DNA of 64,000 nucleotides from Reinekea marina (GCF_030409715.1 NZ_JAUFQI010000001.1:2778501-2842500), one strand, 5' to 3'. Counted from the stretch's first letter, positions 28,102 through 37,111 are shown. The notes: a model not told the origin generated them from the sequence alone. Numbers and translations: made by a program.

Positions 28102-28904
28102 CCTAATCGCTCTTTTTTATAAGCTTGAATCAACCAACCCGCTATCGTCATTCCCGGTGAATGCTTTGGCAAATTGTTTAATTCAAAGAATTGAGCATCG
28201 GCAATTTCTCCCGGTGCAGGGGTAATGTCACCGCCATCGTATTCGGCCATGAACCCTAACATTAACTGATTAGGGAAGGGCCAAGTTTGACTGTTCATGT
28301 AGCGAATATTTTTTAACTGAACGCCAACTTCTTCAAACACTTCTCTTGCAACGGCTTGTTCGGCTGATTCGCCCGTTTCGATAAAGCCCGCCAACGTGCT
28401 GTACCAACCACTCTTTTTGTGTCGCTCACCTTGCGCCAACAACACCTTATCTCCATGAGTAACTAATACAATGATGCAAGGCGAAATTCTGGGATAAAAT
28501 CGCAAGCGACAAGGCTGACAGGTTAAAGCAAATTCAGTGGCAATTTGTTGAGTCGGCTGCCCACATTGCCCACAATACTGATGCTGGCTTTGCCAATCCA
28601 GCAACCCTTTAGCTCTTGATGCGAGAGAGAATAGCGTTTCACTTTTAGAAGCAACATCCCTAAGCCCCAACAGCTCAGTATTACCTGGACTGGTGACGTT
28701 GGCGCAATAATAAGGCTTTCCATCTAACAACCCTACAAACAGTTCAGAACTCGTTTTAAAGGGGTGGTTGTGAGCTGGCCAAACGACATTATTCTGATCA
28801 GCCAACAATTGCCCTTCGAACCAAAGTAACATTCGCCCTTGCTCGTCAATAGGACCTTTTCGAAACGGCAACTCGATCGTATGTTGACCAAACTCGTATA
28901 ACAT
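28098..28904 (-). CDS. nudC: NADH pyrophosphatase / NAD-capped RNA decapping hydrolase NudC
   Basis: Nudix hydrolase acting on NAD(H) and on NAD-capped RNA. A zinc ribbon with CGQCGQ and CQPC (about 110-135) precedes the Nudix box GFIETGESAEQAVAREVFEE (followed by VGV). After it, SQTWPFPNQLM corresponds to the SQPWPFPxS motif that defines the NADH-specific subfamily. At 268 aa it has normal length. It is convergent with the CcoM-like gene and lies 14 bp downstream of the acetyltransferase gene. Confidence 0.94.
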   Translation of the reverse strand: MLYEFGQHTIELPFRKGPIDEQGRMLLWFEGQLLADQNNVVWPAHNHPFKTSSELFVGLLDGKPYYCANVTSPGNTELLGLRDVASKSETLFSLASRAKGLLDWQSQHQYCGQCGQPTQQIATEFALTCQPCRLRFYPRISPCIIVLVTHGDKVLLAQGERHKKSGWYSTLAGFIETGESAEQAVAREVFEEVGVQLKNIRYMNSQTWPFPNQLMLGFMAEYDGGDITPAPGEIADAQFFELNNLPKHSPGMTIAGWLIQAYKKERLG

Positions 28905-28918
28905 TCAATACCCTTTGC

Positions 28919-31552
28919 TTAAACAATTTTTTCGGCGCGAACCACTTCTTCTTCATGGTGAAACTCAAAACCAAATCGATTCGCTAAACCCAACATGGCC
29001 GTGTTTTCTGGAAGTATATCCGCCACTATTTTACTGGCTTTTATTTGTTGAGCATAACTGACCGTTTTTTGCATAAGCCGGCTGGCTAGCCCTGTTCCTT
29101 GAGCGAGAGGCGCGACCATAATGGCAAACTCTAACTCATTGTTATTAATATCAAACCAAAGCCGTTGCTCCCCAAGCATGGTATCGTGATCGACTGCGAT
29201 AAACACCATTTCACGTCGATAATCTATTTGGCTCATCGTCGCCAACTCTAAATGCTCAAAATTCATTCGGCTATAAAAAAAACGCAACCTGAGCGATTCA
29301 GCATCAAATGCGGCCATAAAGTTCTTAAGCATCGGCTCGTCTTCGCCTTTAATTGGACGAATAACTACCGTGCGCGCATCTTTCAATTTCACCGTTTCTT
29401 CATACTCGACGGGATACGGATTCAAAGCGGGTCTTATTTTTTCACCCTGATCGACAGCCACTCCTAACACTAAGGGCGCTTGATCATTTTGCAATAACAA
29501 GTTTACTTCTACACCCTTTAAACGGGGCAAATCAATAACCATTTGCGATAACGTAATGAGCGCTTTAATCAGCTTTGTTACATCCCCTTCAACATCTTCA
29601 CTGCGCTCTAACAATACTTGGTAGCTTTGCGATTTTAAAATGAGATGTTTGGCTAAAGTAGAATTGAGAGGCGCTAGAGACACTTGACGATCGGCCAGCA
29701 TGTTGGCATGCGAGCCACCCCCTCCGAAAAACACTAAAGGCCCATAGGTTTCGTCTCTGGTGATGCCTATACTATATTGTAGAGCGTCTACTTTTCTTCT
29801 CATGGGCTGAATGGAATAACCCAAGACTTTCGAGTGCGGCAATCGTTTTTGTTTTTCTTGTGCTAACTCTTTTTGCGCAGTCATCAGCGCTTCTCGATTC
29901 GGAATATCTGTTTTTGCGCCTCGCCATCGTGCGGCTGGAACGTGTTGGTATGCAAACGGATAACTGTAGGTTTCATGTATTATTCTCAGCGCTGCTGGAA
30001 AATAACGCTGATGGGCCTGATTAACCAAATGCTTAAAATCAACATCGAATAAGCTATCGACCAAGTTGAATCCATATAAGCGCAGCAACTGCCGCGACTC
30101 TGGCCAAGTGAGGTAATCTCTATTCGCTTTTCTAGCTTTATACAAAAGCGCTTTCGCTTGCTTTACATTCGCCACAAAACCGAGATCATCTGATGAAGGG
30201 GTTTCTCTTAATTGTTCTTGGGCCGATTGATATTTTGCCAGCGTAAGATAAGCGTCAACGGCGTCTGTGGGCGTATCAAAGCTCAATAAGCCAGCGCCAT
30301 CAAATGACTGTCGAGCATCTCGTGTCGAAAGTCCTCCTAAAAAACAGGTGAGAATTAAACGACGACTGCGTTTAAGATACGGCAATAAGGTTTGAGAAAA
30401 ATCGACACTGCGGGTCGCGCGATTCGGACTGTGAATAACTAGAATGACCCCTACTTCTTTGATTTGCTCGAGCTGTTTTAAGGCCTCTAGATAATCATTA
30501 CCCTGTGCTTGCGTTGGCAACACTATTGGATTGCCGGACACTTCCTTTTGATACCAAGCCATTTTAGAAAGCGTGGTATTGAGCTTAAACTGCGCAAGTT
30601 CACCCCCTTGGCTTTCCAAAAACTGTCGTGCCATCAATGCCGTGCCTAGACCATTACTGACTATCGTGAGGTTTCGGCGGTATATTGGTTTGGCTCGACT
30701 TAAAAACTCTAATCCAGAAAATAGTTCGTTGAGGGTATCTACTTTTAGAACACCCGCTCTAGAAAAGTATTCATCATCTACTTTAGTAATATCGATAATG
30801 CCAGCCGGTGCATCGTTGTTGGGTCGTGTACGTATTGCCAACACTTTTTTGGAGCGTGATGCTGCGCGTAAAGCAATGAGTAAACGATTTGAATCTCTTA
30901 TTTGCTCTAAATGGACCAAAATTGCCTTAACCCGCCTGTCTGAGGCTAAGTAGTCCACAAAATCAGAAATGCGCAAATCTGCGCTAGCTCCGACCGTTAA
31001 AAAATGCGAGAAACCTATGCCTCGTGCACCGGCCCAATCTAATAATGCAGAGCCCAGGGCAGCTGAGTGCCCAACATAAGCTGCATGCCCTGGCAGAGCG
31101 TCTATGTGGGTGTAGCTAGCATTCAAATGATGATCAGGAACTAAGATACCTAGGCAGTTTGGTCCTAACACGCGGATGCCAAGTTCTTTTGCCAAATGTC
31201 TAATTTTTCGGTTTTGTGTGTCCGATTGGCTAAGTTGCCGAGCCATTCCGCCTGTGAGAATCATTGCCGAGCGAAGCTTTTTCCTGCCCATTTGCCGCAA
31301 TACACTGGTGATGGCGTCTCCAGGTACACATATGATGACTAGATCGACTGAGGTTTGTAACTCTCTTAAATAACGAACGCATGGAATACCATGTACCTGT
31401 TTATAGCCTTTTAAATTGACCCCTGTTATTGGAAAATCATATCCAGAATCTTGCAGATTCTTAATAACGATACCGCCCAAGCTATCTTCTCGCTCAGACG
31501 CGCCGATGACCGCAATGGATTTCGGATAAAAAAAGGATGTTAAATTAGGCAT
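28919..31552 (-). CDS. Pat-type protein lysine acetyltransferase (NDP-forming acyl-CoA synthetase plus GNAT)
   Basis: Large two-part enzyme like E. coli PatZ/YfiQ and Salmonella Pat, which acetylates acetyl-CoA synthetase and other proteins. Residues up to about 690 form a catalytically degenerate ADP-forming acyl-CoA synthetase, with the CoA-binding start FFYPKSIAVIGAS and an ATP-grasp section with FFGGGGSHAN. A C-terminal GNAT domain (about 715-877) contains FAIMVAPLAQGTGLASRLMQ, the acetyl-CoA pyrophosphate loop. The frame begins at a TTG two codons upstream, but the ATG at 31552 is preferred (877 aa). The divergent neighbour is a deacetylase-family gene. Confidence 0.9.
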   Translation of the reverse strand: MPNLTSFFYPKSIAVIGASEREDSLGGIVIKNLQDSGYDFPITGVNLKGYKQVHGIPCVRYLRELQTSVDLVIICVPGDAITSVLRQMGRKKLRSAMILTGGMARQLSQSDTQNRKIRHLAKELGIRVLGPNCLGILVPDHHLNASYTHIDALPGHAAYVGHSAALGSALLDWAGARGIGFSHFLTVGASADLRISDFVDYLASDRRVKAILVHLEQIRDSNRLLIALRAASRSKKVLAIRTRPNNDAPAGIIDITKVDDEYFSRAGVLKVDTLNELFSGLEFLSRAKPIYRRNLTIVSNGLGTALMARQFLESQGGELAQFKLNTTLSKMAWYQKEVSGNPIVLPTQAQGNDYLEALKQLEQIKEVGVILVIHSPNRATRSVDFSQTLLPYLKRSRRLILTCFLGGLSTRDARQSFDGAGLLSFDTPTDAVDAYLTLAKYQSAQEQLRETPSSDDLGFVANVKQAKALLYKARKANRDYLTWPESRQLLRLYGFNLVDSLFDVDFKHLVNQAHQRYFPAALRIIHETYSYPFAYQHVPAARWRGAKTDIPNREALMTAQKELAQEKQKRLPHSKVLGYSIQPMRRKVDALQYSIGITRDETYGPLVFFGGGGSHANMLADRQVSLAPLNSTLAKHLILKSQSYQVLLERSEDVEGDVTKLIKALITLSQMVIDLPRLKGVEVNLLLQNDQAPLVLGVAVDQGEKIRPALNPYPVEYEETVKLKDARTVVIRPIKGEDEPMLKNFMAAFDAESLRLRFFYSRMNFEHLELATMSQIDYRREMVFIAVDHDTMLGEQRLWFDINNNELEFAIMVAPLAQGTGLASRLMQKTVSYAQQIKASKIVADILPENTAMLGLANRFGFEFHHEEEVVRAEKIV

Positions 31553-31627
31553 ATTCAACCAAAGTCGTGATGCAGATGCCCTACTCTAGACGTATAATGC
31601 CCTTAAAAACAATGGCCTATATCAAAA

Positions 31628-32554
31628 ATGATACCGACAGCGCTCATTTACCATCCTGATTGTGAATTACACGACATGGGTGAAGACCACCCTGAATCGC
31701 CCTTGCGAACGAAAGCAATCATGCAGCGCCTGCAGGATAAAGGGCTTTTCGAGCAGCTCAAAGTACACCAAGCTAAAATGGGCACCAGTGACCATGTACT
31801 CAAAATTCATCACGCCACCTATGTTGAACAACTTGAGCGCATAAATCCAAGCCATGGTCTCATTCAGGCCGACCCCGATACTCTTATGGGACCGCACAGT
31901 TACGATGCGAGCTATTTAGCCGTGGGGGCAGGTGTTCAGGCGGTCGATGGTGTTTTATCTGGGCAGTATAAGCGGGCATTTTGTAATATTCGTCCACCTG
32001 GCCATCACGCTGAACCGGCCGCCACCATGGGGTTTTGCTTTTTCAACAACATTGCTGTCGCTGTCGCACATGCACTTGAGCAAGAAGGTATAAATAAAGT
32101 CGCCATTTTAGATTTTGATGTTCATCAGTGTAACGGCACCATTGAAGCATTCGCTGACAAACCCGAAGTTATGGTCTGCACCAGCTTTCAACACCCTTTT
32201 TACCCAAATAGCCATTGGGCAAGTGAACACCCCCATATGATATTAACGCCTCTCGTTGCTTTTTCTGATATTCGAGATATGAAACATGCATGGGAAGCAC
32301 AATGGTTGCCAGAGTTAGAACGACATCAACCCGATATGATTTTTATTTCAGCTGGCTTTGATGCGCATACTTTAGACACGATGGGACAATTAAACTGGCA
32401 AAACGAAGACTACTATTGGCTAACCAAACAAATTACAGAATTTGCGGCCACACACTGTGACGACCGCATTATTTCGATGCTGGAAGGGGGTTATCACCTG
32501 CCTAGCTTGGCTGAATCGGCATCACTGCATATTCAAGCCTTACTTGAGGATTAA
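31628..32554 (+). CDS. histone deacetylase-superfamily protein (AcuC/HDAC-like)
   Basis: Zinc-dependent deacetylase fold of the class II HDAC-like bacterial group. Active-site signatures are RPPGHHAEPAATMGFCFFNN (tandem histidines), DFDVHQCNGT (zinc Asp and His), SAGFDAHTLD (zinc Asp) and GGYHLPSL. At 308 aa it has normal length. Substrates of this group include acetylated proteins and acetylpolyamines. It is transcribed divergently from the acetyltransferase gene, 75 bp apart, which suggests opposing roles in lysine acetylation by analogy with Bacillus acuA-acuC. The end overlaps the convergent GTPase gene by 4 bp. Confidence 0.9.
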   Translation: MIPTALIYHPDCELHDMGEDHPESPLRTKAIMQRLQDKGLFEQLKVHQAKMGTSDHVLKIHHATYVEQLERINPSHGLIQADPDTLMGPHSYDASYLAVGAGVQAVDGVLSGQYKRAFCNIRPPGHHAEPAATMGFCFFNNIAVAVAHALEQEGINKVAILDFDVHQCNGTIEAFADKPEVMVCTSFQHPFYPNSHWASEHPHMILTPLVAFSDIRDMKHAWEAQWLPELERHQPDMIFISAGFDAHTLDTMGQLNWQNEDYYWLTKQITEFAATHCDDRIISMLEGGYHLPSLAESASLHIQALLED

Positions 32555-33411
32555 TGCTCTAGCAGATCCCGATATAAAATTTCATTATCGGGCTCCTCTA
32601 AACTAATTCTACCTAAAGATCCATTTCGCAAATCTTTCAGTACAATTTCACTCACTTTATGCCAATCTACACTGCCGCCCTTCACACACGCTCGATGCTT
32701 TGCGATCGCTTCCATACATTCCATTGCCGTTTCAGCAATCGTATCTAACTTATAGCGTTGCTTTAACGCTTCAGGGTAACGTTGAGCTAAATAATCGATC
32801 GCAAACAGAGCAATATCTTCATATTCAACCGCCGTGTCTCTAATGGCCCCAGAAGCTGCTAAACGGTACCCGCCTAACTCACTCTCTGGCGATGGCCACA
32901 TAATTCCGGGCGTATCCATTAACGTAAAGTCATTGGCAATCTGAATGCGTTGCTGAGCTCTCGTGACAGCGGGTTCATCACCCACTCGGGCTACTTTTTT
33001 GCCCGCCAACCCATTAATCAGGGTAGATTTCCCAACGTTCGGGATGCCAACCACGACACTGCGCACAGGCTTTCCGATTCCGCCTCTAAAAGGGGCTAGT
33101 TTTCGACATAAATTAGGAATACGAGCCAACTGTTTTTTATCTTGCATCACTATGGGCAGTACGATGATGTTTTTTTCTTGCTCATAAAACCGCTGCCATT
33201 TTTCGGTAACGGTCGGATCGGCTAAATCACTTTTGCTGAGTAGGCGCAAAACTGGTTTATCTCGACGTACTTTAGTAAGTACCGGATTCATACTAGAAAG
33301 AGGGATTCGTGCGTCTAACACTTCAATAACAACGTCTATTTTAGGAATAATCTCACTAATTTGACGCTTTGCTTTGGCCATATGGCCGGGGAACCAGTTT
33401 ATTTTTGCCAT
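32551..33411 (-). CDS. ylqF: circularly permuted ribosome-biogenesis GTPase YlqF/RbgA-like
   Basis: YlqF/RbgA family GTPase, which acts in late assembly of the 50S subunit in Bacillus. Motif order is permuted: G4-like SKSDLAD (about 59-65) comes first, then G1 GIPNVGKSTLIN (about 122-133) and G3 DTPGIMWP (about 166-173). The N-terminus INWFPGHMAKAKRQI is the family hallmark. At 286 aa it has normal length. It is convergent with the HDAC gene with a 4-bp overlap and no terminator in between. Confidence 0.92.
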   Translation of the reverse strand: MAKINWFPGHMAKAKRQISEIIPKIDVVIEVLDARIPLSSMNPVLTKVRRDKPVLRLLSKSDLADPTVTEKWQRFYEQEKNIIVLPIVMQDKKQLARIPNLCRKLAPFRGGIGKPVRSVVVGIPNVGKSTLINGLAGKKVARVGDEPAVTRAQQRIQIANDFTLMDTPGIMWPSPESELGGYRLAASGAIRDTAVEYEDIALFAIDYLAQRYPEALKQRYKLDTIAETAMECMEAIAKHRACVKGGSVDWHKVSEIVLKDLRNGSLGRISLEEPDNEILYRDLLEH

Positions 33412-33449
33412 GATCTTTTTGTGTAACTAAAAAGGGTAGTGTAACACAG

Positions 33450-34316
33450 TTATTTTCGGTTCCCTTGTAATCCGCCGGTATGCAAAACGGCTATTTGCTG
33501 ACTTAGCAATGATTTGTCTTGATCTAACTTTGTTTGAACTGCGTGAAACACTTTTGAATTATAAACCGTATCGAGTTTTATTCGGTTATCTTTATAAAAA
33601 GTTTTAGAAAACTCGGCTTGTTCCAAACTCGGTTTGCCAAATTTTTTCCCAGCAAAACCTGACCAAAGTTCATATTGGTCTTGAGACACTCCTGCTTGAA
33701 TCATTTTTTGTTTTAGAGCGGAATAATTATCTGGATCTTGGAAAACGGGGATTCCGACGACCTTCACGTGCTTTGGTGCAGCCAATGCTAACCCGGCCAA
33801 CGTGGTACCTGAGCCAACAGCCGTAACAACTAAATCAGTGTCTGATGGGATTCCACTCCACCATTGCTGACTGCCTTTAATAGAGGACTCGCTCCAACCG
33901 CCCTCAAGAACGACTTCACTGTTGGGGTACTTTTCTTGCCATTTAAGCCAAAACTCGGGTTCGTAGCGTTTTTGGAACTCAACTTTATTGACCCAATGCA
34001 ACACCATGCCCCAGCGTTGACAATCTTTTAACGTGGGGGTGAGTTCTTGATCGGGATAACCTTGGACAATGCCAACAGAAGGAAGACCATATTCTTTAGC
34101 GACAAAAGCCAAAGCATGTAGGTGATTTGAGTAGCGCCCGCCAACCGATAGAATCGAATGAATATTTTGACTTTCGATTCGTTCAATTAAAGGCGCTAAC
34201 TTAAATAGTTTATTACCGGAAACAATGGGATGCAGTAAATCGCCTCTCACTATTTTCACATTTCGATAACCAAACCATGAGCTTGATAAAAGCGGCGCTA
34301 CGGCAATTTTCTTCAT
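33450..34316 (-). CDS. PLP-dependent D-cysteine desulfhydrase / ACC deaminase-like protein
   Basis: Fold-type II PLP enzyme of the ACC deaminase/D-cysteine desulfhydrase family. The PLP lysine lies in VSGNKLFKLAPLIERI (about 33-48), followed by SVGGRYSNHLHALAFVAKEYG and the glycine-rich phosphate loop TAVGSGTTLAGLALA. At 288 aa it is slightly shorter than the usual 325-340. It might degrade D-cysteine to pyruvate, ammonia and sulfide, but substrate cannot be assigned from sequence. It starts 6 nt after the coiled-coil gene and is probably in one operon with it. Confidence 0.85.
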   Translation of the reverse strand: MKKIAVAPLLSSSWFGYRNVKIVRGDLLHPIVSGNKLFKLAPLIERIESQNIHSILSVGGRYSNHLHALAFVAKEYGLPSVGIVQGYPDQELTPTLKDCQRWGMVLHWVNKVEFQKRYEPEFWLKWQEKYPNSEVVLEGGWSESSIKGSQQWWSGIPSDTDLVVTAVGSGTTLAGLALAAPKHVKVVGIPVFQDPDNYSALKQKMIQAGVSQDQYELWSGFAGKKFGKPSLEQAEFSKTFYKDNRIKLDTVYNSKVFHAVQTKLDQDKSLLSQQIAVLHTGGLQGNRK

Positions 34317-34322
34317 GAATTC

Positions 34323-36029
34323 CTAACTGGTTTTACGGAACATCGCTACATTGCCATTATCGACACGATGTTTGGTGCATCGGTCATTAACGCCAGCCTG
34401 AAAATCAGAAGGTGCATCAATACGTTTTACTGGGACATGGCATTCACCACACTCAGGATTGTCGTAATGTAGCAACCAGCTCTTATATTGACCCAAGGTT
34501 ACACTGCATTTTTGGGCCGCAAACACGAGCGGTTTTTCTAAATAATCTTCCAATTGCCTCGCGGGTAAACTGATATGCCCTGCTCCAGCGTGGTATGCAA
34601 CAAAGACTAACTCCAAGCTTTCCATTTTATCGAATAGATCAGTCGAAGATGCTTCTGCGGCTTCGACCTCTGAAAGCTCTTGCTTAATGCCTTCATATTT
34701 AGTGGTGAGGGCTGCCAATGCACGATTCGCTTCTTGCAACTTGAATTCGGCCGACTTCGAATTCTCTTGAAGCTTCTTGTTTTCGGATTCTGATTTCTTT
34801 AATTGCTGAACATGTTCCAAGCCTTCCGACTGGCTTGATTCTAGCTGAGCCGTAAGCTTTTCTACATTGGCTTCCAGTTGCGTAACCTTAGCGGCAAGCG
34901 CAGCTGCTTCGGATTGTTTATCGGATAACAATGAACGTAAATTTTCAATTTCTTCAGAACTGCTTTCAGACACTTGCTGATTTTGCTGTTCAAAGCTTGC
35001 AATTTTAGCCTGAAGCTCTGAAACCATTGCTTTTTGTGAGGTGACATCGTCTTTCAGATCGTCTATTTCCACACTTTTTAGAGTGAGCTGCTCTTTTAAC
35101 TCAACAACCTTTTCAGATTCTTCGTTCTCATTTGAACGTTGATTACGCAAAAGCCCCAAATATTCATCTTTCAGTTCGTCGTATTGAGCCTTTTGAGTTT
35201 CTGCTTGGTCGGCGAGCTGAATATGATCGCGCTCTAAACGAGTATTGCGAGATTGAATTTTCTCGAGCAATACTTTGTTGTGATTAGCTTGTTGCTCTAA
35301 TTCTTGTGCTTGGTGGCGATACGTTTGTGTTTCATTACGCATAGCTCGTTTAACTTGATCAATTTCGTCTTTATATTTTTCTTCTAAGCCATGCAAAGTT
35401 TGCTTTTGGCGTTGAACCAATTGATCGACTTGTTTTTGAAATTCTTTGGCTTGAGCTTCTAGGCGAGCATTAATGTCTTCTTCAGACGTAGCCGTTAGCG
35501 TTGGCACTTCTACTGTTTCGGATATTACCGGAACTTCCGGTGCCGGTGGCGGCGATAAAGTAGGGATTTCATCAAAGCCAAGGTCATCAACAATTAGGCC
35601 CAACTTATTGCGTTTCACAGCGTCTTTTAATAAAACAAAATGATTAACACCGTCTTGACTTGGCTCCCACAACTCTCGTTGATACCAAGAAACTGAACAT
35701 TGGCTTCGGCAAGCTAAACGAATAGGTCCCGCACCTAAGTCTGGTCCTGGCCCGGCATTATCTGCAAGGTGTCTTAAAGGTATGTTCCAATCTTCATCAG
35801 CAAAGCCGCGCTCGTTAAATTCAATGGTGAAGGTAACGATGCTATGAACCTGCAAAGAATGATTAATTTTCAAGTAGGCGGCATTGACGGTTTTATTCGC
35901 TAACTCAGAAACACCCACAACCCCATCGAGCACGGCTTCAAATTCTGAATAACGCATTTCTTTGATAACGGCCTTTTTGCCAAAAAAGCAGATCGCTTCA
36001 AAAAGTTCTTTGTTCTTCCTAGACGACAT
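34323..36029 (-). CDS. unrecognised long coiled-coil protein with C-terminal Cys motif
   Basis: Not recognised. With the ATG at 36029, preceded by GAGG at 8 nt, it has 568 aa. The frame extends 34 codons further upstream without a good ribosome-binding site. Residues about 1-150 form a globular domain with ANKTVNAAYLKINHSLQVHS and PGPDLGAGPIRLACRSQCS. Residues about 185-450 are a continuous coiled coil rich in Gln, Glu, Leu and Lys. The C-terminal 100 residues are globular and contain CGECHVP with a later CTKH, a possible zinc site (C-x2-C, C-x2-H). No signal peptide or membrane helix is seen. A scaffold role is only a guess. Confidence 0.7.
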   Translation of the reverse strand: MSSRKNKELFEAICFFGKKAVIKEMRYSEFEAVLDGVVGVSELANKTVNAAYLKINHSLQVHSIVTFTIEFNERGFADEDWNIPLRHLADNAGPGPDLGAGPIRLACRSQCSVSWYQRELWEPSQDGVNHFVLLKDAVKRNKLGLIVDDLGFDEIPTLSPPPAPEVPVISETVEVPTLTATSEEDINARLEAQAKEFQKQVDQLVQRQKQTLHGLEEKYKDEIDQVKRAMRNETQTYRHQAQELEQQANHNKVLLEKIQSRNTRLERDHIQLADQAETQKAQYDELKDEYLGLLRNQRSNENEESEKVVELKEQLTLKSVEIDDLKDDVTSQKAMVSELQAKIASFEQQNQQVSESSSEEIENLRSLLSDKQSEAAALAAKVTQLEANVEKLTAQLESSQSEGLEHVQQLKKSESENKKLQENSKSAEFKLQEANRALAALTTKYEGIKQELSEVEAAEASSTDLFDKMESLELVFVAYHAGAGHISLPARQLEDYLEKPLVFAAQKCSVTLGQYKSWLLHYDNPECGECHVPVKRIDAPSDFQAGVNDRCTKHRVDNGNVAMFRKTS

Positions 36030-36455
36030 ATTTAGCCTCAAAACACTCTTATCGTACAGCGGGTCATAGGGTAGATTTAGTCTATGAATAGTAGAATAAA
36101 ATCCATTTTCTAACTGTGACTTCCACAACACTTCCTACTTTCTTTTGTAGTTTTTATCGAAAGTGTGATCTTGTCGGCGCCAAAAATGCGAAATTAGGCG
36201 AATTTACCGCATTTAGGCAATCAATTGGACAAACTACTTTAGTTGAGTGGCATTTCGGGCGCAAGCTTTGATTTAGGGTCTAGAAGAAGAAGCGTTGAAA
36301 ATCATTGATTTTGAATAGAGATAATAGATAAAGAAAAGCACATGCAATATGCCGCAAAGGAGGGGCTTAGACCAAAAAAATACTTCGAACGGCGGTCACG
36401 CCAAAGAGGTTGTTTAAATATTCGAACGGAGGTTTCCCTTTATACTTAGGAAAAG
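36030..36455. other. 426-bp AT-rich gap between the coiled-coil gene and the tRNA array
   Basis: No gene is seen here. A 7-bp inverted repeat AAATGCG/CGCATTT (36184-36190 with 36208-36214) is present. The last 20 bp before the tRNA array partly match the 41-bp spacer repeat of that array. The gap must hold the promoter of the coiled-coil gene and the 3' end of the tRNA transcript. I see no convincing terminator. Confidence 0.5.
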
Positions 36456-36532
36456 TGGCGGAACGGACGAGACTCGAACTCGCGACCCCCGGCGTGACAG
36501 GCCGGTATTCTAACCAACTGAACTACCGCTCC
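36456..36532 (-). tRNA. tRNA-Asp (GUC), array copy 4 (distal)
   Basis: A 77-nt cloverleaf with acceptor stem GGAGCGG/CCGTTCC, anticodon loop CTGTCAC (anticodon GTC), T-arm GTTCGAGTC and encoded CCA. It is the last tRNA in the array in the direction of transcription and has no tRNA-Val partner next to it, unlike the other three aspartate copies. Confidence 0.97.
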
Positions 36533-36561
36533 AGGTAGTAATTTAAAGCCTTTCGGCTTGT

Positions 36562-36602
36562 TAAGTCGTCAAACTTAACGTTCCTTTTATACTTAGGAGA
36601 AG
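36562..36602. repeat. 41-bp spacer repeat of the tRNA array, unit 1
   Basis: The block begins TAAGTCGTCAAACTTAACG and ends ATACTTAGGAGAAG, directly abutting the CCA end of tRNA-Asp. Four near-identical copies lie at 36562, 36793, 37053 and 37165, differing by single bases. Unit 1 is flanked at 36545-36559 by an AAGCC/GGCTT hairpin with a GAAA tetraloop on the minus strand. Confidence 0.9.
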
Positions 36603-36679
36603 TGGCGGAACGGACGAGACTCGAACTCGCGACCCCCGGCGTGACAGGCCGGTATTCTAACCAACTGAACTACCGCTCC
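36603..36679 (-). tRNA. tRNA-Asp (GUC), array copy 3
   Basis: Same 77-nt aspartate tRNA with anticodon GTC and encoded CCA. It lies 6 bp downstream of a tRNA-Val in the transcript, giving a Val-Asp unit. Confidence 0.97.
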
Positions 36680-36685
36680 GCATTA

Positions 36686-36761
36686 TGGTGGGTGTGAACG
36701 GGTTCGAACCGCTGACCCTCGCCTTGTAAGGGCGATGCTCTCCCAACTGAGCTACACACCC
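36686..36761 (-). tRNA. tRNA-Val (UAC), array copy 3
   Basis: A 76-nt cloverleaf with acceptor stem GGGTGTG/CACACCC, anticodon loop CTTACAA (anticodon TAC), T-arm GTTCGAACC, discriminator A and encoded CCA. It is the promoter-proximal member of a Val-Asp pair. Confidence 0.97.
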
Positions 36762-36792
36762 ATAATGCTAAATTTAAAGCCTTTCGGCTTGC

Positions 36793-36833
36793 TAAGTCGT
36801 CAAACTTAACGTTCCTTTTATACTTAGGAAAAG
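36793..36833. repeat. 41-bp spacer repeat of the tRNA array, unit 2
   Basis: Second copy of the spacer block, ending in AGGAAAAG instead of AGGAGAAG. It is preceded by the AAGCC/GGCTT hairpin, as in unit 1, and abuts tRNA-Asp copy 2. Confidence 0.9.
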
Positions 36834-36910
36834 TGGCGGAACGGACGAGACTCGAACTCGCGACCCCCGGCGTGACAGGCCGGTATTCTAACCAACTGAA
36901 CTACCGCTCC
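36834..36910 (-). tRNA. tRNA-Asp (GUC), array copy 2
   Basis: Aspartate tRNA of 77 nt with anticodon GTC and encoded CCA, the same as the other copies over its visible length. Paired with the tRNA-Val 6 bp upstream in the transcript. Confidence 0.97.
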
Positions 36911-36916
36911 GCATTA

Positions 36917-36992
36917 TGGTGGGTGTGAACGGGTTCGAACCGCTGACCCTCGCCTTGTAAGGGCGATGCTCTCCCAACTGAGCTACACACCC
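36917..36992 (-). tRNA. tRNA-Val (UAC), array copy 2
   Basis: Valine tRNA of 76 nt with anticodon TAC and encoded CCA. The Val-Asp pair together with its spacer repeats the neighbouring unit almost base for base, a recent tandem duplication. Confidence 0.97.
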
Positions 36993-37021
36993 ATAATGCT
37001 AAATTTAAAGCCTTTCGGCTT

Positions 37022-37047
37022 GCGACCCTAAGCTCTGCTTTGGTCGC
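37022..37047. repeat. 26-nt hairpin insert in tRNA spacer, copy 1
   Basis: GCGACC (37022-37027) pairs with GGTCGC (37042-37047) around a 14-nt loop containing AAGCTCTGCTTT. It lies between the AAGCC/GGCTT hairpin and the 41-bp spacer block, a position where units 1 and 2 have no such insert. A second copy is at 37134. Confidence 0.75.
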
Positions 37048-37052
37048 AGTGT

Positions 37053-37093
37053 TAAGTCGTCAAACTTAACGCTCCTTTTATACTTAGGAGAAG
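37053..37093. repeat. 41-bp spacer repeat of the tRNA array, unit 3
   Basis: Third copy of the spacer block, with CGCTCC in place of CGTTCC. It abuts the truncated tRNA-Asp relic instead of an intact gene. Confidence 0.9.
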
Positions 37094-37111
37094 TGGCGGA
37101 ACGGACGAGAC
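37094..37111 (-). pseudogene. truncated tRNA-Asp relic
   Basis: Eighteen bases are identical to the 3' end of tRNA-Asp: CCA, the 3' acceptor strand and the start of the T-arm. After 37111 the sequence departs completely and the rest of the tRNA is missing. The preceding 41-bp spacer block is intact, so this is the stump of a fifth aspartate unit whose body, and its valine partner, were lost. The following 22 bp (37112-37133) are GC-rich and match nothing else in the array. Confidence 0.88.
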
